This document shows, one piece after another, positions 14,887-23,012 of a stretch of DNA of 64,000 nucleotides. Numbering within the stretch: position 1 is the stretch's first letter; every line of letters begins with the position of its first letter. Under the pieces are notes generated by a model, which was not told the origin of the DNA, made no database searches, and saw only the letters and a list, made by a program, of their open reading frames with translations. The position numbers were made by a program, and so were the translations under genes. The DNA comes from Kribbella solani (GTDB lineage Bacteria; Actinomycetota; Actinomycetes; Propionibacteriales; Kribbellaceae), in contig NZ_JACHNF010000001.1 in NCBI RefSeq assembly GCF_014205295.1, positions 5,022,001 to 5,086,000 of the forward strand, in the 5' to 3' direction.

Positions 14887-15849
14887 ATGGCCGATTTGAG
14901 TCTCACAGATGTCCAGTCAGCCGCGGCACGCCTCGCCGGAGTGGCGCGGCGGACGCCGGTACTGACCTCGCGGACGCTGAACGAGCGGGTCGGTGCCGAG
15001 GTGTTCCTGAAGGCGGAGAACTTCCAGCGGATCGGGGCGTTCAAGTTCCGCGGCGCGTACAACGCGATCAGCCGGCTGAGCCCGGCGCGGTTGCAGGCGG
15101 GCGTCGCGGCGTACTCGTCCGGGAATCACGCGCAGGCGGTCGCCCTGGCGGCACGGATCGTGGGTACGAGCGCGGTGATCCTGATGCCCGAAGATGCTCC
15201 GCCGACGAAACTCGCCGCTACTCGCGGGTACGGCGCGGAGGTGATCACGTTCGACCGGTACACGCAGGACCGGACCGCGCTTGCGCACGAGCTGGCGGCC
15301 GAGCGCGGCCGGACGCTGATCCCGCCGTACGACCACTACGACGTGATGGCCGGCCAGGGGACGGTGGCGCTCGAACTGATCGAGGAGGTCGGCCACCTCG
15401 GCGCGCTGCTGGTCCCGGTCGGCGGCGGCGGGCTGATGGCCGGATGCGCGACCGCGGCCTCGATACTGGCACCGGGAATCCGGATGATCGGCGTCGAACC
15501 GGCCGCGGGTGACGATCACGCGCGCTCGCTGGCGGCCGGCGAACGGGTCGCGATCGACGTACCCCGGACGATCGCGGACGGCCAGGCGGTCTCCACGCCC
15601 GGCGAGCTGACGTACGCGCTGAACCGGCGGCTGGTCGAGTCGTTCGAGCTGGTCAGCGACGCGGAGATCGTGACCGCGATGGCGTTCGCGTTCGAGCGGC
15701 TGAAGATCGTGCTGGAGCCAAGCGGCGCGAGCGCGCTGGCGGCCCTGCTGGCCGGGCGCGTGCACGGCCTGCCGGAGCGCGTCGGGGTGGTGCTGTCAGG
15801 CGGAAACGTGGGGCTGGATCGGTTCCGCGAGCTGCTCGGAAGTAGCTGA
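14887..15849 (+). CDS. PLP-dependent threonine/serine dehydratase (fold type II)
   Basis: A 320-residue enzyme. The PLP lysine is in FQRIGAFKFRGAYNAI (near residue 52), the substrate loop is SSGNHAQ, and the phosphate-binding loop is PVGGGGLMAG. The C-terminal regulatory ACT domain of biosynthetic IlvA is absent, so it resembles catabolic threonine ammonia-lyase or serine racemase. It would convert L-threonine or L-serine to 2-oxobutyrate or pyruvate plus ammonia. The ATG at 14887 lies seven bases after TACCGT with no Shine-Dalgarno, suggesting a leaderless message. Confidence 0.88.
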   Translation: MADLSLTDVQSAAARLAGVARRTPVLTSRTLNERVGAEVFLKAENFQRIGAFKFRGAYNAISRLSPARLQAGVAAYSSGNHAQAVALAARIVGTSAVILMPEDAPPTKLAATRGYGAEVITFDRYTQDRTALAHELAAERGRTLIPPYDHYDVMAGQGTVALELIEEVGHLGALLVPVGGGGLMAGCATAASILAPGIRMIGVEPAAGDDHARSLAAGERVAIDVPRTIADGQAVSTPGELTYALNRRLVESFELVSDAEIVTAMAFAFERLKIVLEPSGASALAALLAGRVHGLPERVGVVLSGGNVGLDRFRELLGSS

Positions 15850-15915
15850 ACGCGCAAGGACTTTTAGGGTGCCCTGGCCACCCTCTGTGCTCGTCGTCAC
15901 AGAAAGCAACTCGCA

Positions 15916-15937
15916 CGATGTGACTGGGCTCACATCG
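15916..15937. promoter_or_regulatory. Perfect Crp-family binding site
   Basis: CGATGTGA (15916-15923) and TCACATCG (15930-15937) form a perfect dyad around CTGGGC, containing the Crp/GlxR consensus TGTGA-N6-TCACA. It is about 200 bp upstream of the c-di-AMP riboswitch of the NlpC/P60 gene. Actinobacterial Crp proteins are known to control rpfA genes that have the same riboswitch. Confidence 0.7.
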
Positions 15938-16120
15938 ATGCCCTGGATTGCCCTCTCTGCCCCGCTTGGACGCGCTCAGGACACCTGGTGTTCATACCGG
16001 GCCGCCGATCCGTCAGAGGCCCGCTGAAAGGCATTCAGGAGGGTCTGTTCCGATTTGAGGGTTTGCGCCGTGACCGTTCTGTTATACAGTCATCGGCGGT
16101 TCGGTAAACAGCACGAACCG
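15938..16120 (+). promoter_or_regulatory. Promoter region of the wall-hydrolase gene
   Basis: No gene is seen. TATACA at 16083-16088 is the best -10 candidate, about 40 bp before the riboswitch; a -35 is unclear (TTGCGC at 16063-16068 has a short 14-bp spacer). Confidence 0.4.
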
Positions 16121-16305
16121 CACCCGGGTCAACGCCGAGCTCTGCCAGGCCCGAGTGCTCCCCTCGAACAACCATGGCAGAGGTGGGGGACCCAGGAAGT
16201 TGGGTTGCGGCCGTGAGTGGCCAAAACCCTGGGGTGAAGTCCGCGGGAGCGGACCGGGCTATGAATCCCAGCCCGAACCCGACAGCTAACTTCACAGGCG
16301 TCGGG
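16121..16305 (+). ncRNA. c-di-AMP riboswitch (ydaO/yuaA leader)
   Basis: The leader shows the conserved pieces of this class in order: GTCAACGCCGAG at the 5' side, GGCAGAGGTGGGGGACCCA, GGGTGAAGTCC, and near the 3' side GAACCCGACAGCTAACTTC then ACAGGCG. It ends a few bases before the RBS and start of the NlpC/P60 gene. By the established model, c-di-AMP binding turns expression off through terminator or RBS control. The combination with a peptidoglycan hydrolase is characteristic of actinobacteria. Confidence 0.88.
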
Positions 16306-16313
16306 AGACAACC

Positions 16314-17174
16314 ATGCCCGTCACTGCCCGACGGACGTCGCTTTCGCGCGCCGTCAGCTCAGCCGCCAGTACCGACCGGCCCACCGGCCGGACCCTGGCG
16401 AAGCACCGCAGGACCAGCAAGTCCGGCACCCCGCGTGCCGCCGCCGCCGTACTCTCGGTCGGCCTCGCTGTCGGCGGTGGGGCCGCCCTCAGCCTGAGCA
16501 CCACCCCGGCGACCGCCTCGGCGGCCACCATGACCGCTGCCCAGCAGCGTGGCCACACCAGCGTCCCGAGCCGGCCGCTGCTGCGGTTCCGCGACTCCGG
16601 GCCGACGGTCAAGTACGTCCAGAAGGCCCTGCGCCTCGGACCGGACGGATACTTCGGCACCAGCACCGTGCGGGTGCTGAAGAAGTTCCAGGCGTCCTGG
16701 GGGCTGAAGGCCACCGGCTACATGGACAAGAAGACCTGGGGCCGGCTGACCTGGGCCGCGAAGCACAAGGTGCTCTACGGCAAGTACGGCACGACCAGCA
16801 GCAGCGCGACCAAGGGCACCACCGCCTTCCGGACCAAGGTGCTCCGCGAGGCGGCCGCGCTCAAGGGCACCCCGTACCGCTACGGCGGCACCACCAGGAG
16901 CGGTTTCGACTGCTCCGGCTACACCGGCTTCGTGTACAAGTCGGCCGGCCACAAGCTGCCGCGGACGGCCCGCCAGCAGTACGGCGCGACCAAGCACATC
17001 AGCCGCTCGGCCGCCAAGCCCGGTGACCTGGTGTTCTTCCGGAACAGTGGCGGCGGTGTGTACCACGTCGGCATCTACGCCGGCGGGAACACGCTGTGGC
17101 ACGCCTCGAAGCCGGGCCGCCCGGTCGCCAAGGCGAAGATCTGGACCAGCAGCGTGGCCTTCGGCCGCGTCTGA
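16314..17174 (+). CDS. Secreted NlpC/P60 endopeptidase with peptidoglycan-binding domain
   Basis: A 286-residue exported cell-wall hydrolase. A long Arg/Ser-rich N-terminal region precedes a hydrophobic signal segment (AAAAVLSVGLAVGGGAALSL). A PG_binding_1 domain follows (SGPTVKYVQKALRLGPDGYFG), then the NlpC/P60 domain with catalytic Cys in RSGFDCSGYTGFVYK and His in VYHVGIYAGG, plus HASKPGR. Such enzymes cut the D-Glu/diaminopimelate bond in stem peptides, affecting growth and division. Control is predicted by a c-di-AMP riboswitch and a Crp-type site upstream, linking wall turnover to osmotic and nutrient signals. Confidence 0.92.
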   Translation: MPVTARRTSLSRAVSSAASTDRPTGRTLAKHRRTSKSGTPRAAAAVLSVGLAVGGGAALSLSTTPATASAATMTAAQQRGHTSVPSRPLLRFRDSGPTVKYVQKALRLGPDGYFGTSTVRVLKKFQASWGLKATGYMDKKTWGRLTWAAKHKVLYGKYGTTSSSATKGTTAFRTKVLREAAALKGTPYRYGGTTRSGFDCSGYTGFVYKSAGHKLPRTARQQYGATKHISRSAAKPGDLVFFRNSGGGVYHVGIYAGGNTLWHASKPGRPVAKAKIWTSSVAFGRV

Positions 17175-17254
17175 GTCCTGACCGGTCGGCGCCCTTCCCC
17201 CCCATTGGGCGCACCCGGTCGTCAGCGTCTGCTCCCCCCAGGCACGCTGACCCC

Positions 17255-17308
17255 GAAACCGGCCCGAACCGTCGCTCCCCCACCCCTCCGACGGATCGGG
17301 CCGGTTTC
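17255..17308 (+). terminator. Terminator hairpin after the NlpC/P60 gene
   Basis: GAAACCGGCCCGA (17255-17267) and TCGGGCCGGTTTC (17296-17308) form a perfect 13-bp stem with a 28-base loop. The loop is long but the arms are strong. It lies between convergent genes. Confidence 0.7.
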
Positions 17309-17370
17309 TCATGTCCAGCCCAGCTACTCCGGCGCGGGCGGTCGGGGCGGGTGAGTTGTGTTGGGGTGGG

Positions 17371-18027
17371 TCAGTCGTCGAGTAGGCCGGCCTCGTAGGC
17401 GGTGATGGCAACCTGGACTCGGTTCGTCGCGTTCAGTTTCACCAGTGAGCGGGAGACGTGCGCCTTCACCGTCGCCTCGCTCATGAACAGCTTCCGGCCG
17501 ATGTCGGAGTTCTGCAGGCCGCGGCCGACCTCGATCAGTACCTCCCGCTCGCGTTCGGTGAGTTTGCTGATCCGCTCCTGCGCGGCGCGCCGCCGGTCCG
17601 CGCGTGGGTCGGCGGCGAAGTGGCCGATCAGCCGCCGGGTGACCGCCGGCGACAGCATCGCCTCGCCGGCCGCGACCACCTTGATCGCCTGCACCAGCTC
17701 GCGCGGCGGGGTGTCCTTGAGCAGGAACCCGCTGGCGCCCGCCTGCAACGCCCGGAACACGTAGTCGTCCAGGTCGAACGTGGTGAGTACGACGATCTTC
17801 GGCGGATCGGGGAGCGCCTGCACCTCCCGGGTCGCGGCCAGGCCGTCCAGCCGGGGCATCCGGATGTCCATCAGTACGACATCCGGGCGATGTTCGCGCA
17901 CCATCGCCGCCGCGTCCGCGCCGTCCTCGGCCTCGGCCACCACCTCGAGGGCGTCGTCCGACTCCAGGATCATCTTCAGCCCGGCCCGAACCAGAGCCTC
18001 GTCATCCACGATCAGCAGCCGAGTCAT
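17371..18027 (-). CDS. NarL/LuxR-type response regulator
   Basis: A 218-residue two-domain regulator. The receiver has the DDEALVRAG acidic pocket, the phospho-acceptor Asp in VVLMDIRMPRLDG (near residue 54), and the conserved Thr/Lys positions (VVLTTF, LLKDT). The C-terminal LuxR HTH is LTEREREVLIEVGRGLQNSDIG, then EATVKAHVSRSLVKL. Its ATG overlaps the stop of the histidine kinase (ATGA), so the two are a coupled two-component system. The divergent ABC exporter is the likely target by location. Confidence 0.95.
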   Translation of the reverse strand: MTRLLIVDDEALVRAGLKMILESDDALEVVAEAEDGADAAAMVREHRPDVVLMDIRMPRLDGLAATREVQALPDPPKIVVLTTFDLDDYVFRALQAGASGFLLKDTPPRELVQAIKVVAAGEAMLSPAVTRRLIGHFAADPRADRRRAAQERISKLTEREREVLIEVGRGLQNSDIGRKLFMSEATVKAHVSRSLVKLNATNRVQVAITAYEAGLLDD

Positions 18028-19355
18028 CGTTCCCCTTCAGTACGGTCCACCGAGTCACCCTTCAACGCCGAATCATGTCCCACCACAACATCCCGGTTCG
18101 ACGTGGTGTCGCGAGGTGGGGCGGGATTGTGAGGCGACGCGGCATCCCGAGGCGACGCGGGGTTGTGAAGTGGGGCAGGGTTGATCAGGGATGGTTCGGT
18201 GTCCTGGCGGTGGGTGTCCCAGGGGAGCCAGGCTTCGACCTGCCAGCCGCCGTCGGTGGTTGGGCCGGTGGTGATGCGGCCTCCGACCAGCTGTACCCGC
18301 TCGCGGAGCCCGACCAGGCCGGCGCCGGCCCCAGGTAGTAGCGACCCGGCCGCCACCGGCCGGACATTCGTCACCCGCACGGTCACCCCGTCACCACGAG
18401 CACCGGACACACGTACGTCGGTTGCCGCGCCGCGGGCATGTTTGTGCACGTTGGTCAGCGACTCCTGGATCACCCGGTACACGGTGCGCCCCACCGACAC
18501 CGGCACATCATCCGGCAGCGCGAACTCGTACCCCACCGTCACCCCGGCGTCCCGCGAAGCGGCGATCAGCCGCTCCAGATCGGACGCCCGCGGCACCGGC
18601 GCCAGGTCCGCGCCGTCGACACTGACATCCGTCCGCAGCACGCCCAGCACCTCCCGCAGGTCCTCCATCGCCTGCCGCGCGGTCTCGCGGATCAGCCGGG
18701 CAGAGCCCTCGACCTTGTCCGGTCCGACCGTCGGGTTCACCTCCAGGCCGCCGGCGTGCAGCGCGATCAGCGACACCTTGTGCGCCAGCACGTCGTGCAT
18801 CTCCTGCGCGATCCGGGACCGCTCGCCGAGCCGCGCCTGCTCACTGCGCAGCTCGCGCTCGGCCTCGGCGCGCTCGGCCCGGTCCCGCAGTGAGGCCATC
18901 AGATCGCGGCGGGCACCCACGTACGCCCCGATCGCGATCCAGGTGCCGACCAGGAACGGGCCGGTGAACACCGACACCCAGATCTGGCCGCGACCACCCC
19001 AGCTGTTCAGTACGTACGCCGCGTACGCCGCGAGGCCGAGGATCGCCAGCGCGAGATCCCGGCGCCGGATCGACAGCGTCAGCAGCGCGAGACCCATCGG
19101 CACGAAGATGGACGCGGTCAGCATCGCGACGATCGTGACGGCGGTGACCGTGACCGGAAAGCGCCGGCGCCAGAGCAGCGCCAGCGAGGCGACCACGCCG
19201 GCACCCAGTACGTACCAGTCCTTGACCGACCAGCCGCCGGAGCCGGACGCCGCCTGCAGCACGATCGTCATCAGGCTGAAGCCGACATACATGACGTCGC
19301 GCAGGCGCGCGGCATGCCTGAGCCACCAGGCGTACCACCGGCGCAATCGTCGCAT
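18024..19355 (-). CDS. Sensor histidine kinase (HisKA_3/NarX class) with repetitive tail
   Basis: A 443-residue membrane kinase. Several N-terminal helices (about residues 20-155) are followed by a coiled linker, the DHp domain with phospho-His in RIAQEMHDVLAHKVSLIALH (near residue 190), and a HATPase_c domain (VIQESLTNVHKHA, GAGLVGLRERVQLVGG). The last 65 residues are a low-complexity tail of NPAPxxxPxxxRDxxS units not typical of the family. It signals to the coupled response regulator downstream. It is divergent from an ABC exporter, a common arrangement for antibiotic or envelope-stress sensing. Confidence 0.93.
   Translation of the reverse strand: MRRLRRWYAWWLRHAARLRDVMYVGFSLMTIVLQAASGSGGWSVKDWYVLGAGVVASLALLWRRRFPVTVTAVTIVAMLTASIFVPMGLALLTLSIRRRDLALAILGLAAYAAYVLNSWGGRGQIWVSVFTGPFLVGTWIAIGAYVGARRDLMASLRDRAERAEAERELRSEQARLGERSRIAQEMHDVLAHKVSLIALHAGGLEVNPTVGPDKVEGSARLIRETARQAMEDLREVLGVLRTDVSVDGADLAPVPRASDLERLIAASRDAGVTVGYEFALPDDVPVSVGRTVYRVIQESLTNVHKHARGAATDVRVSGARGDGVTVRVTNVRPVAAGSLLPGAGAGLVGLRERVQLVGGRITTGPTTDGGWQVEAWLPWDTHRQDTEPSLINPAPLHNPASPRDAASPHNPAPPRDTTSNRDVVVGHDSALKGDSVDRTEGER
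18085..18185 (-). repeat. Short repeats encoding the kinase tail
   Basis: GAGGCGACGCGG occurs exactly at 18131-18142 and 18149-18160, with related pieces (GATTGTGAGG, GTTGTGAAGTGGGGC) around them. Together they code for the N-P-A-P/R-D-rich C terminus of the kinase. Confidence 0.65.
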
Positions 19356-19498
19356 TCCGTCACTGTAGTTCGCCGCGCGACGCGATCACGTCCCCCTTCC
19401 GGGTGGGAAATGATGGCCGCCCGGACGACTTTCGTAGGGGGTCGGCGCAGCCGGTCGTCCGATGTGCGGGCAGGGGTCCGGACGGTTGACTCGATGCC

Positions 19499-20389
19499 AT
19501 GATCACCGTCGAGAACCTGACCAAGCGCTACGGCAGCACCACCGCCGTCCAGGACGTGTCGTTCACCGTCCAGCCAGGCAGCATCACCGGCTTTCTCGGC
19601 CCGAACGGCGCCGGCAAGTCGACCACGCTGCGGATGCTGACCGGGCTGACGCCGCCGACCTCCGGCACCGCCACGATCACCGGCAAGCGGTACGCCGACC
19701 TGCTGAACCCGGGCCGAGTGGTCGGCGTGATGCTGGACGCTGCCGCGCAGCACCCGGGCCGGACCGGCCGCGAGACGCTGCTGCTGAGCGCCAGCCTGCT
19801 CGGCGTACCGAAGGGCCGCGCCGACGAGATGCTGGAGGCGGTCGGGCTTGACCACGCTGCCAAGCGCCGCGTCGGCCAGTACTCGCTCGGCATGCGCCAG
19901 CGGCTCGGTATCGCCGGTGCACTGCTCGGTGATCCCGCCGTACTCATTCTCGACGAGCCCGCCAACGGCATGGACCCGGAGGGCATCCGGTGGATGCGCG
20001 GGCTGCTGCAGGACTTCGCGTCCCGCGGCGGCACGGTCATCCTGTCCAGCCACCTGCTCGGTGAGGTCCAGGCGACCGTAGACCGACTGGTCGTCATCGG
20101 TGGCGGCCGGATCGTCGCCAACGGCTCGCTGGACGAGCTGCTGGCCGGGACCGGCACTCTGGTCCGCGGCCTCGACCCGATCGGGCTGAACCAGGCCCTG
20201 ACCGCGGCCGGCCTGCAACTGGAGCCGCTGGCCGACGGCGCGCTCCGCGTCGACGCCACTGCCGAGCAGGTCGGGCGGGCTGCCGCGGCGGCCGGCCAGA
20301 TCCTGCTGGAGCTCCGCCAGAGCGACGGCGCCGGCCTGGAGGACCTGTTCTTCCAGCTCACCTCCGCACCCGCCGCCGCGGCCGCCTGA
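19499..20389 (+). CDS. ABC transporter ATP-binding protein (ABC-2 exporter type)
   Basis: A 296-residue ATPase. Walker A is GFLGPNGAGKSTT (about 37-49), the signature is YSLGMRQRLGIAGALL, Walker B is VLILDEPANGMDP, and the H-loop is LSSHLLGEV. The C-terminal extension is typical of CcmA/DrrA-like ATPases. It works with the permease 27 bp downstream. Lying divergent from a histidine kinase/response regulator pair, it may export a peptide or lipid and be induced by that system. Confidence 0.95.
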   Translation: MITVENLTKRYGSTTAVQDVSFTVQPGSITGFLGPNGAGKSTTLRMLTGLTPPTSGTATITGKRYADLLNPGRVVGVMLDAAAQHPGRTGRETLLLSASLLGVPKGRADEMLEAVGLDHAAKRRVGQYSLGMRQRLGIAGALLGDPAVLILDEPANGMDPEGIRWMRGLLQDFASRGGTVILSSHLLGEVQATVDRLVVIGGGRIVANGSLDELLAGTGTLVRGLDPIGLNQALTAAGLQLEPLADGALRVDATAEQVGRAAAAAGQILLELRQSDGAGLEDLFFQLTSAPAAAAA

Positions 20390-20416
20390 TCACCCCACTT
20401 CTTTCTGGAGACTCTG

Positions 20417-21232
20417 ATGACCACCGTGACCACTGAGGACACACTCGCGCCCGTGCAGCCCGCCAAGCACCGGGCCGAGGTGGCGACCAGCCTGCCGCCG
20501 GCGCGCGGCCAGTCGTTCCTGAAGCTCGTGACGATCGAGCTACGCAAGTCCGTGAACACCCGCAGCGGCCGGGTGCTGATCGCCGCCATCCTGCTGATCG
20601 CCGTCGCCGCGCTGGCCTGGCAGATGACCCACTTGCCGGCCGGGAACGTCACGCTCGAGTACATGCTCAGCGCCGCTGTCACCGGCGTGATGCTGCTGAT
20701 GCCGGTCATCGGTGTGATGACGATGACCTCGGAGTGGACCCAGCGGACCGCGCTGACCACGTTCACGCTGTCGCCGCGCCGGGTGCGCGTCCAGCTGGCG
20801 AAGTTCACCTCGGCGATCGTGCTGAGCGTCCTCGTCCTGAGCGTGGTCGTGGTGCTGAGCCTGCTGAGTACCGTCCTGACCGGCGCGGTCACCGATCACG
20901 CGACGTCGTACCCCGGTCTGGGCGGCCTGTTCGCCGGGGCGTACCTGATGGTGGCGCTGAATGTGGTGATGGGTGCCGCGTTCGGTGCGGTGATCCCGCA
21001 GACCGCGGTCGGCATCCTGGCGTACTTCATCGCGCCGACCGTCTGGTCGATGGCCGGCCCGGCGCTGTTCAAGGACAACGCGAAGTGGCTGGACGTGTTC
21101 GGCGCGCTCGGCCGGATCGCGGAGCGCGACCTGCACGGGGCGGTGCCGGAGACGCTCACCGCGGTCGGCGTCTGGATCGTCCTGCCGACCATCGCCGGAC
21201 TGTGGGCAAGCTCACGTCGCGAGGTCAAGTAG
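20417..21232 (+). CDS. ABC-2 type transporter permease
   Basis: A 271-residue membrane protein with six predicted helices after an N-terminal cytosolic segment (SFLKLVTIELRKSVNTRSGR, typical of ABC-2 permeases). Helices include VLIAAILLIAVAALAW and the last IVLPTIAGLWASSRREV. It would dimerise and form the channel powered by the ATPase upstream. CTGGAG six bases before the ATG is the RBS. No further subunit follows; a DUF3073 gene with separate control is next. Confidence 0.9.
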   Translation: MTTVTTEDTLAPVQPAKHRAEVATSLPPARGQSFLKLVTIELRKSVNTRSGRVLIAAILLIAVAALAWQMTHLPAGNVTLEYMLSAAVTGVMLLMPVIGVMTMTSEWTQRTALTTFTLSPRRVRVQLAKFTSAIVLSVLVLSVVVVLSLLSTVLTGAVTDHATSYPGLGGLFAGAYLMVALNVVMGAAFGAVIPQTAVGILAYFIAPTVWSMAGPALFKDNAKWLDVFGALGRIAERDLHGAVPETLTAVGVWIVLPTIAGLWASSRREVK

Positions 21233-21449
21233 CGGGGAAAAGACGCGGCGGGGTGGGCTGGTTTGAGGGGACCGGCCCGCTCCGCCGATGCTGTCTCCGG
21301 AGGTGCGCCGGGCGGTTCGGGACCCGGCCCAGGGGGCCGGTGCGTGTGTCGATCCACCGCTCCGGGTATCCTTGAACCACGATTACTGACGACTGATCCG
21401 TGGGCGCCACGCAGCGTACCCGGTTGACTTGTGCGAGGGGGTCGACGCT

Positions 21450-21635
21450 ATGGGGCGCGGCCGTGCAAAGGCCAAGCAGACGAAGGTCGCACGCGACCTG
21501 AAGTACCGCACCTGGGACACCGACTTGGACCAGCTCAAGCGAGAGCTGTCCGGTGACCAGGGTGGCGACCGTTCTGCGAACGGTGACAACGACGGCGACG
21601 GAGACGACGCCGACGACTACCACCCCCGTCGGTAA
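21450..21635 (+). CDS. DUF3073 family protein
   Basis: A 61-residue protein, strongly basic at first (GRGRAKAKQTKVARDLKYR) and very acidic at the end (GDNDGDGDDADD). This is the conserved actinobacterial DUF3073 protein, which regularly sits beside purM and purF as here; its function is unknown. The ATG at 21450 has GAGGGGG nine bases upstream. The gene is convergent with purM and followed by a long hairpin. Confidence 0.92.
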   Translation: MGRGRAKAKQTKVARDLKYRTWDTDLDQLKRELSGDQGGDRSANGDNDGDGDDADDYHPRR

Positions 21636-21652
21636 GCATCAGCCCGGCTGAG

Positions 21653-21686
21653 CTGCTCAGGCGCCCCACTCGGGGTGGCTGAGCAG
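21653..21686. terminator. Terminator hairpin between DUF3073 gene and purM
   Basis: CTGCTCAGGCGCCCC (21653-21667) pairs with GGGGTGGCTGAGCAG (21672-21686) over a 4-base loop, with one mismatch and one G-T pair. No U-tract. A second hairpin (GCACCCG 21802-21808 with CGGGTGC 21830-21836) is nearer the purM stop. Confidence 0.75.
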
Positions 21687-21801
21687 TTCACCGTGCGCCC
21701 GACGAGTACCACCGCATCAGCACCACCTGCGGCGGTTCAGTGATTCCAGTCGCCCGAGGCGTCGGACGGCTCGATGACGAACCGTGCTCAGGTGGTGCTG
21801 T

Positions 21802-21836
21802 GCACCCGCCACCGCCGGTAGTACGGCGACGGGTGC
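21802..21836 (-). terminator. Probable purM terminator
   Basis: GCACCCG and CGGGTGC form the outer stem and CGCCG/CGGCG the inner one. The hairpin begins 15 bases after the purM stop on its strand. Confidence 0.55.
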
Positions 21837-21850
21837 GGCAGTCGGCCCGC

Positions 21851-22924
21851 CTACTTGGCGTACGCGCCTTCCAGGGCGACCGTTCCGCCCGGCGTCGCGG
21901 TCACTTCACCGCATACCCAGGCGGGGATGTCGCGCGCTGCCAGTGCCTGGATGGCCGCGTCGGCGGCTGACGGGTCCAGTACGGCGACCATGCCCGCGCC
22001 CATGTTCAGCGTCTTCTCGAGCTCGGGCAGGGCCACGTCGCCGAGCAGTCCGACCAGGCCGAAGATCGGCGCCGGAGTCCAGGTCGAGCGGTCGATCCGT
22101 ACCGACAGCTCGGCCGGGATCACCCGGGCCAGGTTCGCCGCGAAACCACCGCCGGTGATGTGCGACATCGCGTGCAACGGGCGGTCGTCGGTGTTGTTGA
22201 GCTCCTGGATCAGCTCGAGGCAGTGCTTCGCGTACACGCGGGTCGGCGTCAGCAGTACCTCACCGAGCGTCGTCCCGAGCTCCGGCACCACTCGGTCGAG
22301 CGTCCACTTGGCGCGATCGAAGAACACGTGCCGGACCAGGCTGTACCCGTTCGAGTGCAGTCCGGACGACGCCATCGCCACGACGACATCACCGGCCCGT
22401 ACCCGCTCCGCGCCGAGCACCTCGTCGGCCTCGACCACACCGGTCGCCGCGCCCGCCACGTCGTACTCGTCCGCCTTCAGCAGGCCCGGGTGCTCGGCGG
22501 TCTCGCCACCGACCAGCGCCGTACCCGCCTCCACGCACGCCTCGGCAATGCCCTTCACGATCTGCGCGATCGTCTCCGGCACCACCTTGCCGGTGCAGAT
22601 GTAGTCGGTCATGAACAGCGGCTCGGCACCGCAGACGACCAGGTCGTCCACGACCATCCCGACCAGGTCGAACCCGATCGTGTCGTGCTTGTCCAGCTTC
22701 TGCGCGATCGCGACCTTGGTACCGATACCGTCGGTCGACGTCGCCAGCAACGGCCGGCGGTACGAGGTCAGGGCGGTCGCGTCGAACAGCCCGGCGAACC
22801 CGCCGAGCCCGCCGACCACCTCGGGGCGGGTCGCCTTCGCCACCCACTCCTTCATCAGCTCGACGGCCCGGTCACCGGCCTCGATGTCGACCCCGGCGGC
22901 GGCGTAGCTCGCCCCTTCGCTCAC
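21851..22924 (-). CDS. purM: Phosphoribosylformylglycinamidine cyclo-ligase
   Basis: A 357-residue AIR synthetase, step five of purine synthesis, closing the imidazole ring of FGAM with ATP. Typical blocks are YAAAGVDIEAGDRAVELMK at the N terminus, LLATSTDGIGTKVAIAQ, the ATP-binding stretch GFDLVGMVVDDLVVCGAEPLF, ALVGGETAEHPG, and HSNGYSLVRHV. Length and motifs are complete. It follows purF on the same strand after 88 bp, so they are probably co-transcribed. The start ATG at 22924 gives the expected N terminus. Confidence 0.98.
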   Translation of the reverse strand: MSEGASYAAAGVDIEAGDRAVELMKEWVAKATRPEVVGGLGGFAGLFDATALTSYRRPLLATSTDGIGTKVAIAQKLDKHDTIGFDLVGMVVDDLVVCGAEPLFMTDYICTGKVVPETIAQIVKGIAEACVEAGTALVGGETAEHPGLLKADEYDVAGAATGVVEADEVLGAERVRAGDVVVAMASSGLHSNGYSLVRHVFFDRAKWTLDRVVPELGTTLGEVLLTPTRVYAKHCLELIQELNNTDDRPLHAMSHITGGGFAANLARVIPAELSVRIDRSTWTPAPIFGLVGLLGDVALPELEKTLNMGAGMVAVLDPSAADAAIQALAARDIPAWVCGEVTATPGGTVALEGAYAK

Positions 22925-23012
22925 GTTTCTCTCCCTGTCACGGCTGGGTACGTCGATGTCCCGGCGTACCGCCCCAGTCTGACTGACCGGCGCGCACGGC
23001 TGGGAAGGCGTG

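Noticed and set aside
16035..16295. Reverse frame of 86 codons over the riboswitch
   Set aside because: The conserved c-di-AMP aptamer explains the sequence and no RBS or domain is seen.
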